The translations under genes were made by a program, and so were the position numbers. The notes beneath the pieces are model-generated. The model did not search any database and had not been told where the DNA came from. It saw only the letters and a list, made by a program, of their open reading frames with translations. From Massilia arenae (lineage in GTDB: Bacteria; Pseudomonadota; Gammaproteobacteria; Burkholderiales; Burkholderiaceae_D), in contig NZ_VPFD01000001.1 in assembly GCF_008014745.1 (NCBI RefSeq), positions 1 to 64,000 on the forward strand: 64,000 bases of DNA, read 5' to 3'. This document shows, in pieces, positions 1 to 8,277 of the stretch; positions within the stretch are counted from its first letter, which is position 1, and every line of letters starts with the position of its first letter.

Positions 1-52
1 CAAACATGGTGACGCAGGTTAACAGCCTCAGCTAGCGTTTACAACACCTGAA

Positions 53-89
53 AAGAAAAATGCCGCTCAGTCTTAACTGAACGGCATTA
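53..89 (-). terminator. Rho-independent terminator of the small lipoprotein gene
   Basis: Read on the minus strand, a stem of about 12 bp with one mismatch and a six-base loop is followed by a T-rich run. It lies about 45 bp beyond the stop codon of the lipoprotein gene and fits as its transcript end. Confidence 0.7.
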
Positions 90-132
90 GCCACGCGGCT
101 CCGTTTTTTTTGCGCTGCACACGCTCGCCGGT

Positions 133-378
133 TCAGCGCGTCAGGCCTTCGTTGGCGCCGGTGCCGGTACCGGCATTCTTCATGTTCTCGAGGTCGGTCT
201 TGTCGACGGCGCTGGCGTTGTTGGCGGTCTGGCCCCGCTTGCGCGGCAGGTAGGTGCCGAGCGGGACGTAGCGTTCTTCCTGCGCGCTGGCGCTGGCGGC
301 GGCATCGCCGCTCGGAGTGGTGGACGCGCAGCCCGCAAGCAGCAGCGCCGCCGCCGGGACAATCAGGATGATCTTCAT
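133..378 (-). CDS. Small secreted lipoprotein, function unknown
   Basis: An 81-residue protein with a lipoprotein signal peptide: Met-Lys start, a hydrophobic segment, then the lipobox LLLAGC at about residues 12-17, so Cys17 should be lipidated. The mature part is short, rich in Ala, Ser and Thr and without a recognised domain. The reading frame stays open further upstream, but the ATG at 378 is chosen because the signal peptide starts there and a purine-rich AAAGAG lies just upstream. The gene stands alone with its own terminator. Function is not known; membrane localisation is inferred from the lipobox only. Confidence 0.75.
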   Translation of the reverse strand: MKIILIVPAAALLLAGCASTTPSGDAAASASAQEERYVPLGTYLPRKRGQTANNASAVDKTDLENMKNAGTGTGANEGLTR

Positions 379-505
379 TCGATGCTCTTTCGTGGACTGG
401 GAAGGACGGGCCGTCGGTGTGTATTGACGCCCCGGGTCCATTTTACCGCCGGCGGAAAGAGTGGTTCCTCTCGATTCTGGCAGGTGTCGCGCATCGCGCG
501 CCGTG

Positions 506-1396
506 CTAGCCGAGGTCGACCTCGAGGCCTTCGTAGGCCAGGAAGACCCGCAGGCCGCCGAGCCGTCCGGCATGGCGCGCCATCACCTCGGCAAACACCG
601 CTTCCAGTTCGTCGTCCCCGCGCGTCGGTTCGTGATGCGTGCAGTACAGCGCCCGGGCGCCCACGCGCAGCGCCATGTCGAACGCGCCGTCGAAAGTGCC
701 GTGGCCCCAGCCCCGCTTGGACGGGTATTCCTCGCGCGTGTACGAGCAGTCGACGACCAGGGCGTCCACGCCGCGCATGACGGCGTCCATGCGGCGTTCG
801 CGCTCGCGCAGGTGTTCCTCGCAGGCGGCGTGCTCGCCGCTTCCGGCCGGGTGCGGGTTGGGCCAGGGTTCGTGGTCGCCGGTGAAGAACAGCGACTTGC
901 CGTTGCAGTCGATGCGGTAGCCGAGGTTGAGCACCGGATGGTTCATCGCCACGTTCGACACCACGGCGTCTTCCACGTCGATCGGCGTTTCGATCTCGAG
1001 CGTGCGGTAGTCGAGGGTGGCGCTCATCTCGGCCTCGCCTACCGGGAAATAACTGTTCTGCAACTGCACGTTCATCACGTGCTCGATGCCGTGGCCCGTG
1101 ATTTCGTCGTGGGCGCCGTGCAGGCGCACCCGGTTGCCCTTGATGAACAGCGGCGCGAAGAAGGGCAGGCCGTGGATGTGGTCCCAGTGGCTGTGGGTGA
1201 TGAAGATATTGGCCGCCACCGGCCCCTGCTGGACCAGGTGCTGGGCCAGCGGGAACAGCCCGGTGCCGCCGTCCAGGATCAGGAGGGCGCCGGCGTCGGT
1301 GCGCACCTCGATGCAGGTGGTATTGCCGCCGTAGCGCGCAGTGCGCGGACCTGGCGAAGGGATCGATCCACGCACTCCCCAGAACCGGAATTTCAT
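506..1396 (-). CDS. MBL-fold metallohydrolase
   Basis: A 296-residue metallo-beta-lactamase-fold protein. The metal-binding signature HSHWDHIHG is at about residues 68-76, and later motifs include FFTGDHEP and CTHHEP, which supply the remaining histidines and aspartates of a two-metal site. The N-terminal FWGVRGSIPSPG is typical of the cyclic-phosphodiesterase/RNase Z-like branch of this fold. The substrate cannot be read from the sequence. It is probably cytoplasmic because no signal peptide is visible. It lies on the same strand as the sigma-factor operon, 109 bp downstream, but looks like a separate unit. Confidence 0.85.
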   Translation of the reverse strand: MKFRFWGVRGSIPSPGPRTARYGGNTTCIEVRTDAGALLILDGGTGLFPLAQHLVQQGPVAANIFITHSHWDHIHGLPFFAPLFIKGNRVRLHGAHDEITGHGIEHVMNVQLQNSYFPVGEAEMSATLDYRTLEIETPIDVEDAVVSNVAMNHPVLNLGYRIDCNGKSLFFTGDHEPWPNPHPAGSGEHAACEEHLRERERRMDAVMRGVDALVVDCSYTREEYPSKRGWGHGTFDGAFDMALRVGARALYCTHHEPTRGDDELEAVFAEVMARHAGRLGGLRVFLAYEGLEVDLG

Positions 1397-1505
1397 TGCA
1401 GGTCTCCCGTCACGATCGCTTGGTTTTTATTCTATACACCCTCGATCATAGCGGTATGTATCCCTCCGGCATAGTCATCAATTAACGCAAAGTATTTGCG
1501 CAGGC

Positions 1506-2792
1506 TCATGCATCCGCTGCGTCGCGCATTCGCGCCAGCAGCAGTTCGCGCTCGGCGGCGTTAGCGGTGAGCGCGGCCGCGCGCGCGAACTCGGCGCGCG
1601 CCTCCGGCCGGCGTCCGAGCTTGGACAGCAGGTCGCCGCGCACGCTCGGCAGCCAGTGATAGCCGTCCAGCCGGCCGTCCGCGCGCAGCCGGTCGGCCAG
1701 CGCCAGGCCGGCCGCGGGGCCGTCGGCCATGCCCACCGCCACCGCACGGTTGAGTTCAACGACAGGAGAGGGCTGGACTGCGGCCAGTTCGCCATACAGC
1801 TCGGCGATGCGGCGCCAGTCGGTCAGCTCGGCACGGTGGGCGCGTGCGTGGCAGGCGGCGATCTCGGCCTGCAGCACGTAGGGGCCGGCGTGCCTCGTTT
1901 CCTGTGTGCCGATGCGCGCCGCGCGCTCGAGGGCGGCCAGGCCGCGCCGGACCAGCACGCCGTCCCAGCGCGCGCGGTCCTGGTCGAGCAGCAGCACCGG
2001 CCGCCGGTTCGCATCGAGGCGCGCCGCCGTGCGCGAAGCCTGCAGCTCCATCAGCGCCACCAGGCCATGCACCTCGGGCTCGATTGGCGCCAGCTCGGCC
2101 AGGATGCGGCCCAGGCGCAGCGCCTCGTCGACCAGGGCCGGGCGCATCCAGTCGGCGCCGGCCGTGGCGGTATAGCCCTCGTTGAAGATCAGGTAGACCG
2201 CCTCCAGCACGGCCCCCAGGCGCTCGCCCAGCTCGGCTGGCGGCGGCAGTTCGAACGGGACCTTGGCCTCGCCCAGGGTGCGCTTGGCGCGCACGATGCG
2301 CTGGGCCATCGTGCTCTCAGGCACCAGGAAGGCGCGCGCGATCTCGCCGGTCGCCAGGCCGCCGAGCAGCTTGAGCGTCAGCGCCAGGCGCGCATCGAGC
2401 GACAGCACGGGATGGCAGGCGGTGAACATCAGGCGCAGCAGGTCGTCCTTGAGCACGTCGTTGCGCCTGGCGTCGAGGTCGTCCACGAAATCCGGCACTG
2501 TCAGAGTCTCCTGGGCCTCGAGATCGAGGCCGATCTGTTCCAGTTTCTGGCGCAGGCTACGGTCGCGCCGCAGCAGGTCGAAGGCGCCGTTGCGCGCCGT
2601 CGTGAGCAGCCAGGCGCCGGGGCGGTCGGGGATGCCGTCCCGCGGCCAGCGTTCGAGCGCGGCCACCAGGGCGTCCTGGGCCAGCTCCTCGGCCAGCCCG
2701 ACGTCGCGCACGATGCGCGCGACGCTGCCGACGATGCGGCCGGATTCGATCCGCCACAGCGCAGCGATGGTGTCCTCGACCCTGCCTGTCAT
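1506..2792 (-). CDS. ECF-type RNA polymerase sigma factor with C-terminal DUF6596/TPR-like region (ECF42-like)
   Basis: A 428-residue sigma factor. The first ~170 residues carry sigma region 2 (AEELAQDALVAALERWP, then TTARNGAFDLLRR) and region 4 (ARAFLVPESTMAQRIVRAKR). The long C-terminal extension (residues ~180-428, ending in LGRRPEARAEFARAAAL) is the TPR-like module typical of the ECF42 group. The ATG at 2792 overlaps the stop of the upstream DGPF gene by four bases (ATGA), so the two are translationally coupled; the longer upstream frame is not used. Known ECF42 members lack an anti-sigma factor and depend on the C-terminal extension. The signal sensed here is unknown. Confidence 0.9.
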   Translation of the reverse strand: MTGRVEDTIAALWRIESGRIVGSVARIVRDVGLAEELAQDALVAALERWPRDGIPDRPGAWLLTTARNGAFDLLRRDRSLRQKLEQIGLDLEAQETLTVPDFVDDLDARRNDVLKDDLLRLMFTACHPVLSLDARLALTLKLLGGLATGEIARAFLVPESTMAQRIVRAKRTLGEAKVPFELPPPAELGERLGAVLEAVYLIFNEGYTATAGADWMRPALVDEALRLGRILAELAPIEPEVHGLVALMELQASRTAARLDANRRPVLLLDQDRARWDGVLVRRGLAALERAARIGTQETRHAGPYVLQAEIAACHARAHRAELTDWRRIAELYGELAAVQPSPVVELNRAVAVGMADGPAAGLALADRLRADGRLDGYHWLPSVRGDLLSKLGRRPEARAEFARAAALTANAAERELLLARMRDAADA

Positions 2793-3187
2793 TGCGCCCG
2801 CATGCGTTCGATGGTTTCGGTGGGGGCGAAGTCGTCCAGCTCGAACAGCTGGCGCACCTCGATCTCGGCTTCCAGGCCCGGACCCTGGGGATTGGGGAAG
2901 CGGCGCGTCCATTCGAGCGCTTCCTCGCGCGAACGGACCTGGATCAGGGTATAGCCGGCGATCAGCTCCTTGGTCTCGGCAAAGGGACCATCGACGACGC
3001 GCCGCTCGCCGCCTTCGTAGCGGATGCGCCAGCCCTGGCTGCTGGGCTTGAGCCCATTGCCGTCGAGGAGGACGCCGGCGCGCGCCAGCTCTTGGTGGTA
3101 GTCGTTCATTTCGGCGAGCAGCGATTCTTGCGGCATTTCTCCCGCTTCCGTCGCAACGCTGGCCTTGACGATGATCATGAAACGCAT
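2789..3187 (-). CDS. YCII-related (DGPF-domain) protein
   Basis: A 132-residue protein with the DGPF signature RRVVDGPFAETKELIAGY at about residues 57-74. The start MRFMIIVKA is typical of the family and follows an AAGGAGAA ribosome site. DGPF/YCII proteins have a ferredoxin-like fold and are the standard partners of ECF42 sigma factors; their biochemical role is not established. The gene overlaps the sigma-factor start by four bases and lies 111 bp downstream of a second DGPF gene, giving a probable three-gene operon. Confidence 0.9.
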   Translation of the reverse strand: MRFMIIVKASVATEAGEMPQESLLAEMNDYHQELARAGVLLDGNGLKPSSQGWRIRYEGGERRVVDGPFAETKELIAGYTLIQVRSREEALEWTRRFPNPQGPGLEAEIEVRQLFELDDFAPTETIERMRAQ

Positions 3188-3298
3188 GGTGTTCTCCTTG
3201 AATGGTGAGCGGCCCGCGGCAGCAGGCCTTTCATGGTCCACGACGAACGGCGCTCACCGTTTTCGACAATCCCGACAAACCATCATGAAAAATATTTT

Positions 3299-3655
3299 CT
3301 AGCGCATGAAGCAGGGCGCCAGCGCGCGTACCTCGACCGTGGCCCATTCGGCGGCCGGGCACTCGGCCGCCAGGGCAATCGCCTCGTCGCGCGAGTCGAC
3401 ATCGACCATGAAGAAGCCGCCCACCATTTCCTTGGCCTCGGCGAACGGGCCGTCGACGATGCGCGCCTTGCCAGCCGGGACGGTCACCCGCACCGCGGTA
3501 TCAAGGGAGGCCAGCGATTCGGCCGCCAGCAGCAGACCGCGTTCCCTCAAGTCCTCGCCCCAGCGCAGCATGCGCTCGTAAATGGCGCGTCCTTCGGCTT
3601 CGCTGCGGGTGGCGCGCTGGCCGACGGGCTCGTTGATGAGCAGCATATGGGGCAT
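3299..3655 (-). CDS. YCII-related (DGPF-domain) protein, second paralogue
   Basis: A 118-residue paralogue of the downstream gene with the signature ARIVDGPFAEAKEMVGGFF at about residues 64-82. The ATG at 3655 is preceded by a good AGGAGA ribosome site six bases away. It is the first gene of the DGPF-DGPF-sigma operon on the minus strand. Family function is unresolved; association with an ECF42 sigma factor suggests a part in sensing or responding to the signal that activates the sigma factor. Confidence 0.88.
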   Translation of the reverse strand: MPHMLLINEPVGQRATRSEAEGRAIYERMLRWGEDLRERGLLLAAESLASLDTAVRVTVPAGKARIVDGPFAEAKEMVGGFFMVDVDSRDEAIALAAECPAAEWATVEVRALAPCFMR

Positions 3656-3738
3656 GGGGTCTCCTTTGGGCGGGATATGTTTGGACGCGTGGACGGTGTA
3701 GCCGCCGACCCTATGGTAGCGCTGTTTGCGGTTCAGGC

Positions 3739-3770
3739 AAAAAAAACGCCCGCCGGTGAGGGCGGGCGTT
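3739..3770 (-). terminator. Rho-independent terminator of the phoH-like gene
   Basis: On the minus strand a 10-bp perfect GC-rich stem with a six-base loop is followed by eight T residues, 22 bp beyond the stop of the PIN-PhoH gene. It separates that gene from the DGPF operon. Confidence 0.9.
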
Positions 3771-3792
3771 GAAGGTCAAGCGACCGTCATGC

Positions 3793-5592
3793 TCAGAGCA
3801 CGTCACTCGCGTGGTCGGCCAGGCGCGAGCGTTCGCCGCGCGCCAGGGTCACGTGGCCGCCATGGCTCCAGCCCTTGAAGCGGTCGACGACATAGGTCAG
3901 GCCGCTCGAACCCTCGGTGAGGTAAGGCGTGTCGATCTGTGCGATATTGCCCAGGCACAGGATCTTGGTGCCGGGACCGGCGCGCGTCACCAGGGTCTTC
4001 ATCTGCTTCGGCGTCAGGTTCTGCGCCTCGTCGATGATGAGGAACTTGTTGACGAAGGTGCGGCCGCGCATGAAGTTGAGCGACTTGATCTTGATGCGCG
4101 AGCGGATCAGGTCTTGCGTGGCGGCGCGGCCCCAGTCGCCGGCGTCGCCGTCCGACTTCATGAGCACCTCGAGGTTGTCGTCGAAGGCGCCCATCCACGG
4201 CGACATCTTCTCTTCTTCGGTGCCCGGCAGGAAGCCGATGTCCTCGCCCACCGGCACCGTCACGCGGGTGACGATGATCTCGTTGTAGAGCTTGGTCTCC
4301 AGCACTTGCGCCAGGCCGGCCGCCAGCGCCAGCAGGGTTTTACCCGTGCCGGCCTGGCCTAGCAGGGTGACGAAGTCGACTTCGGGATTCATGAGCAGGT
4401 TGAGGGCGAAGTTCTGCTCGCGGTTGCGCGCCGTGATGCCCCAGACGTTGTTCTTGTTGTGGCTATAGTCGCGCAGCGTCTGCAGCACCGCGGTCTTGCC
4501 GTTGATCGACTTGACTTGCGCGTACAACGGCGACTGGCCATCCTTCGGCTCAAGGAACAGGAACTGGTTCACCAGGAGGCTCGGGATCAGCGGGCCGGTG
4601 ACGCGGTAATAGGTCGCCGAGCTGCCGTTCTTGTTCTCTTGCCAGGATTCGACGTCCTTGCCGTGCTTGTCCCAGAAATCGTCCGGCAGCTGGACGATGC
4701 CCGAGTACAGCAGGTCGGTGTCTTCCAGCACGTGATCGTTGAAGTAATCCTCGGCCGGCAGGCCGATGGCGCGCGCCTTGATGCGCATATTGATGTCTTT
4801 CGACACCAGCACGATGGCGCGGCCCGCCGTCTGCTGCTCGAGCGCACGCACGACACCCAGGATCTGGTTATCGGCCTTGCCGGCCGGCAGGCCTTCGGGC
4901 AGGGCGGCGCTGTTCAGGCGGGTCTGGAACAAGAGGCGGCCCTTGGCATCCTTGTTGCCCAGCTTGGACAACGGAATGCCGGACTCGATCGCGTCGTCGT
5001 CGACGTTGGCGATCAGGGCGTCGAGCGTGCGCGAGACCTGGCGCGCATTGCGCGCGACTTCGGACATGCCCTTCTTGTGGTTGTCCAGCTCCTCGAGCGT
5101 CATCATCGGCAGGTAGACGTCGTGCTCTTCGAAGCGGAACAGCGAGGTCGGATCGTGCATCAGCACATTGGTGTCGAGCACGAACACCTTGGTGGTGCCG
5201 GAGCGGTCGGCCTTGCGGCTGGTGGACGACTTGATGGTGACTTCGACCGGCTTGTGCTTGGCCGGATGCGGTTGATCGGCGTCGGTCTCGCGCAGCTTGG
5301 CCTGTGCCGGCGCGGCCTTGCGGGCTGGCTGGGGAGCCTGTTCGGCAACGGCTGGCACGGCTGCGACGGGTTTGGCAACCGCGGGCGCTTGCGCCGCGGC
5401 GAGGGTGTCTTGCGCCTTGCGGCGTGCGCGCGATTTCGGCGTCGGCACGGCCTGGCCGCTGATCAGGTCCTCGACGTCGTCATTGGCCTGGGCCGAGACG
5501 GGACGTACCGGCGATTTGCCGGGTTCGGCCTTGGGGTAATCTTTTGCCAGCAGCATGGTCGCTGGCTGGGTAGGCATCTTTGGCAGTGGCAT
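3793..5592 (-). CDS. PIN-domain and PhoH-type ATPase (PhoH2-like RNase/helicase)
   Basis: A 599-residue protein with three parts: a poorly conserved Ala/Pro/Lys-rich N-terminal tail of ~130 residues; a PIN nuclease domain (KVFVLDTNVLMHDP at ~135-148, acidic residues typical of metal-dependent RNases); and a PhoH P-loop ATPase domain with Walker A GQAGTGKT near residue 410 and Walker B FLIIDEAQNLTP near 515. Members with this PIN-PhoH architecture have been described as RNA-unwinding ribonucleases. No signal peptide. It is monocistronic, with a strong terminator at 3739-3770 and a hairpin-rich 5' leader (5684-5759). Its role in this organism is not shown by the sequence. Confidence 0.92.
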   Translation of the reverse strand: MPLPKMPTQPATMLLAKDYPKAEPGKSPVRPVSAQANDDVEDLISGQAVPTPKSRARRKAQDTLAAAQAPAVAKPVAAVPAVAEQAPQPARKAAPAQAKLRETDADQPHPAKHKPVEVTIKSSTSRKADRSGTTKVFVLDTNVLMHDPTSLFRFEEHDVYLPMMTLEELDNHKKGMSEVARNARQVSRTLDALIANVDDDAIESGIPLSKLGNKDAKGRLLFQTRLNSAALPEGLPAGKADNQILGVVRALEQQTAGRAIVLVSKDINMRIKARAIGLPAEDYFNDHVLEDTDLLYSGIVQLPDDFWDKHGKDVESWQENKNGSSATYYRVTGPLIPSLLVNQFLFLEPKDGQSPLYAQVKSINGKTAVLQTLRDYSHNKNNVWGITARNREQNFALNLLMNPEVDFVTLLGQAGTGKTLLALAAGLAQVLETKLYNEIIVTRVTVPVGEDIGFLPGTEEEKMSPWMGAFDDNLEVLMKSDGDAGDWGRAATQDLIRSRIKIKSLNFMRGRTFVNKFLIIDEAQNLTPKQMKTLVTRAGPGTKILCLGNIAQIDTPYLTEGSSGLTYVVDRFKGWSHGGHVTLARGERSRLADHASDVL

Positions 5593-5683
5593 CAGGTTCT
5601 CAATCTAAAAAAAGTCTGGATGGCCGTGCGCGCGCTGGCCACGTGGCGCGCTGCCGCACGGAGTCGATGCTACTAACGGGAGT

Positions 5684-5759
5684 GGCGGGTGAACCGCCGC
5701 GTGGACTGCAGGGAAGAACCTCTGCAGTAAGGCCGAGCCCGGAAATACTCCGGCCCGGC
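5684..5759 (-). promoter_or_regulatory. Hairpin-rich 5' region upstream of the PIN-PhoH gene
   Basis: Three successive inverted repeats lie in the 263-bp gap ahead of the PIN-PhoH gene: 5684-5698 (5 bp stem), 5706-5727 (CTGCAG arms) and 5732-5759 (long interrupted stem around a five-base loop). In a minus-strand transcript they would form a structured 5' untranslated region. No riboswitch family is recognised. Confidence 0.35.
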
Positions 5760-5855
5760 GGGAAACCAGATTGGAAGAATGTGGATGTATTACGCGTTGA
5801 CTCAAAATAAAGGATAGCGATCCAGCAGGTTGAACAAACTGGAGCCATCCGTAAT

Positions 5856-6320
5856 TCAGGGCTGGCTCTTCAAAAATTCCAGCACTTCGGTGACGTGATC
5901 ATTGACTTTCACGCCACGCCATTCTTTCACCAATCGGCCTTGAGCGTCAATGACAAACGTACTGCGCTCGACTCCACGCACCTGTTTGCCATACATATTT
6001 TTCATCTTCATGACATTAAATTGCGTGCAGACCGCTTCGTCCGGATCGGAGATCAGTTCGAAGGGCAGGCCCAGCTTGGCCTTGAAGTTCTCGTGCGAGC
6101 GCAGCGAATCGCGGCTCAGGCCATAGATCTCGGCGCCAAGCGCCTGGAATTCGGGCCAGGCTTCGCGAAAGGCGATGCTCTCGGTAGTGCAGCCCGGCGT
6201 ATTGTCCTTGGGGTAGAAGTACAGCACGGTGTACCTGGCGGGACGGCCAAGCAGCTCAAAGGTCTGGCCACCGGTCATCGGGGCGGAAAATGGGGCGATG
6301 GTTGCTGGGCTCTCGGCCAC
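5856..6320 (-). CDS. bcp: Thioredoxin-dependent peroxiredoxin, Bcp/PrxQ family
   Basis: A 154-residue peroxiredoxin when started at the GTG at 6320, which has an AGGAGA ribosome site at good spacing; the open frame extends to 6401 but the upstream ATGs have no ribosome site and would add a non-family tail. The peroxidatic cysteine is Cys44 in DNTPGCTTES. The usual second cysteine five residues later is absent (Ile); Cys98 (DEAVCTQF) is the only other cysteine and could be the resolving one. The enzyme reduces H2O2 and organic peroxides in the cytoplasm using thioredoxin. It stands alone. Confidence 0.88.
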   Translation of the reverse strand: MAESPATIAPFSAPMTGGQTFELLGRPARYTVLYFYPKDNTPGCTTESIAFREAWPEFQALGAEIYGLSRDSLRSHENFKAKLGLPFELISDPDEAVCTQFNVMKMKNMYGKQVRGVERSTFVIDAQGRLVKEWRGVKVNDHVTEVLEFLKSQP

Positions 6321-6501
6321 GGGCTTCTCCTGGGCAGTGACAGCGCGTTGCGCTGCGATATTAACCTCCCGGCGCATGATGGCGGGGAGCGGCACTGGCA
6401 TGATAATCCGGCCATGCCACCTGCCGCTAGTGTCCGGCTGGACAGAATCGCACTATTTACATGGTTTATGAAACGTTTCCGCCGACCCGAGGCCAGTGGA
6501 T

Positions 6502-6882
6502 TCAGGCGCCGGCGTCGAGGATCAGGGCCAGCGTGACCTTGCGGCCTTCGCCCATCAGCACGTTATAGGTGCGGCAGGCGGCTGCGTTATCCATGCTTTC
6601 GACGCCGATGTGCAGCGCCGACAGGCTGGCCACCAGGCGCGGGTGCACGAAGCGCTGGCGCTCGCCGGTGCCGAGGATGACGACGTCCGGCGCGTCCTTC
6701 GCGATCTCTTCGAAATGGGCGGTGGTGAGTTCGTCGAAGCGGGTCACGTTCCAGGGCCGCGGCGCGATCTCCGGGAGCACGGTCAGGCTGTAGTTGAAGT
6801 GTTCGGCATTGATTTCCACGCCCGAAGCGTCGTAGCCGGTGACTGTCTGGTATTGTTGGGTGTTGTCGGAATGGAGCTTCAT
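6502..6882 (-). CDS. Mth938-like domain protein (Xcc1710 family)
   Basis: A 126-residue protein whose middle (DVVILGTGERQRFVHPRL, about residues 66-83) and end (ACRTYNVLMGEGRKVTLALI) match the Mth938-like/DUF498 fold. Members are small cytoplasmic proteins without established activity; relatives of NDUFAF3 belong to the same fold. It is divergent from the aminotransferase gene with 132 bp between starts. The frame is open for more than 1 kb upstream, but that part is the shadow of the aminotransferase. Confidence 0.85.
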   Translation of the reverse strand: MKLHSDNTQQYQTVTGYDASGVEINAEHFNYSLTVLPEIAPRPWNVTRFDELTTAHFEEIAKDAPDVVILGTGERQRFVHPRLVASLSALHIGVESMDNAAACRTYNVLMGEGRKVTLALILDAGA

Positions 6883-7014
6883 GGCGTTGGCTGAAATCCG
6901 GTGTGCTGGCAAAGGCCCATTGTAACCGGATCGGCAAGGTTGCCTAAATGGGGCGCTTTCGGCAGAATGGTATTTTTCGCACTGCAACAGAGCACGCTCA
7001 CATCTGGGGAAATC

Positions 7015-8238
7015 TTGAGACCGATCGCCAAATCCAACAAGCTCGACGATGTCTGCTACGAAATCCGTGGTCCGGCCCTGGACGTGGCGCGCCAGATGGA
7101 AGAAGACGGCCAGAAGATCATCAAGCTCAATATCGGCAACCTGGCCGTGTTCGGCTTCGACGCGCCGGACGAGATCGTCAGCGACATGATCCGCAATATG
7201 CACGGCGCGGCCGGCTATACCGACTCCAAGGGCATGTTCGCGCCGCGCAAGGCCGTCATGCATTACACGCAAGAGAAGAACATCGTCGGCGTGGGCATGG
7301 ACGATATCTACCTGGGCAATGGCGCCTCGGAGCTGATCGTGATGTCGATGCAGGGCCTGTTGAACAACGGCGACGAAGTGCTGGTGCCGGCGCCCGATTA
7401 CCCGCTGTGGACCGCGGCCGTGAGCCTGGCCGGCGGCGCGCCGATCCACTATGTGTGCGACGAACAGTCCGGCTGGCTGCCCGACATCGAGGACATGCGC
7501 CGCAAGATCACGCCGAACACGCGCGCGATCGTCGTCATCAACCCGAACAACCCGACCGGCGCCCTGTATCCGCGCGAAGTGCTGCTCGACATCATCGAGC
7601 TGGCGCGCCAGCACCAGTTGATCGTCTACGCCGACGAGATCTACGACAAGACCCTGTACGACGGCGCCGAGCACGTCTCGATCGCCTCGCTGGCCGACGA
7701 CGTGCTGTTCGTGACCCTCAACGGCCTGTCGAAGAACTACCGTTCCTGCGGCTACCGCGCCGGCTGGATGGTGGTCTCGGGCGAGAAGCGCCACGCCAAG
7801 GGCTATATCGACGGCCTGAACATGCTGGCCTCGATGCGCCTGTGCGCCAATGCGCCGGGCCAGTTCGCCATCCAGACCGCCCTCGGCGGCCACCAGAGCA
7901 TCAACGACCTGGTGGGACCGGGCGGACGCCTGCTGAAACAGCGCGACCTCGCGCATAAATTGCTTACCGATATACCGGGTGTGTCCTGCGTCAAGCCAAA
8001 AGCCGCGCTCTACATGTTCCCGCGCCTCGATCCGAAGATGTATCCGATCACGGACGACCAGCAGTTCATCTGCGAACTGCTGTCCGAGGAAAAAGTGCTG
8101 CTGGTGCAAGGCACCGGCTTCAACTGGATCGCCCCGGACCATTTCCGGCTGGTGTTCCTGCCCAATTCCGACGACCTGACCGACGCTTGCGGACGCATCG
8201 CGCGCTTCCTCGACGGTTACCGACGACGCCATGCCTGA
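7015..8238 (+). CDS. alaC: Alanine-synthesising aminotransferase (AlaC/AlaA type)
   Basis: A 407-residue PLP-dependent fold-type I aminotransferase. The PLP-binding lysine is in LNGLSKNYRSCGYRAGW (~residue 242), and the sequence has the INPNNPTGALYP and YADEIYDKTLY motifs of class I/II enzymes. It would make alanine from pyruvate with glutamate as donor. The start is proposed at a TTG (7015) with GGGGA just upstream, because homologues begin with R-P-I-A-K-S-N-K-L; an ATG at 6967 would add 16 residues. It is followed 39 bp later by hom, a pairing common in betaproteobacteria. Confidence 0.88.
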   Translation: MRPIAKSNKLDDVCYEIRGPALDVARQMEEDGQKIIKLNIGNLAVFGFDAPDEIVSDMIRNMHGAAGYTDSKGMFAPRKAVMHYTQEKNIVGVGMDDIYLGNGASELIVMSMQGLLNNGDEVLVPAPDYPLWTAAVSLAGGAPIHYVCDEQSGWLPDIEDMRRKITPNTRAIVVINPNNPTGALYPREVLLDIIELARQHQLIVYADEIYDKTLYDGAEHVSIASLADDVLFVTLNGLSKNYRSCGYRAGWMVVSGEKRHAKGYIDGLNMLASMRLCANAPGQFAIQTALGGHQSINDLVGPGGRLLKQRDLAHKLLTDIPGVSCVKPKAALYMFPRLDPKMYPITDDQQFICELLSEEKVLLVQGTGFNWIAPDHFRLVFLPNSDDLTDACGRIARFLDGYRRRHA

Positions 8239-8277
8239 ACGGGACCGGCGTCCTGACCATCAAGAGAAACAGATTTT

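Noticed and set aside
6883..8232. Upstream extension of the Mth938-like frame opposite the aminotransferase
   Set aside because: It would add ~450 residues of low-complexity sequence; the real gene starts at 6882 and the plus strand encodes an aminotransferase.
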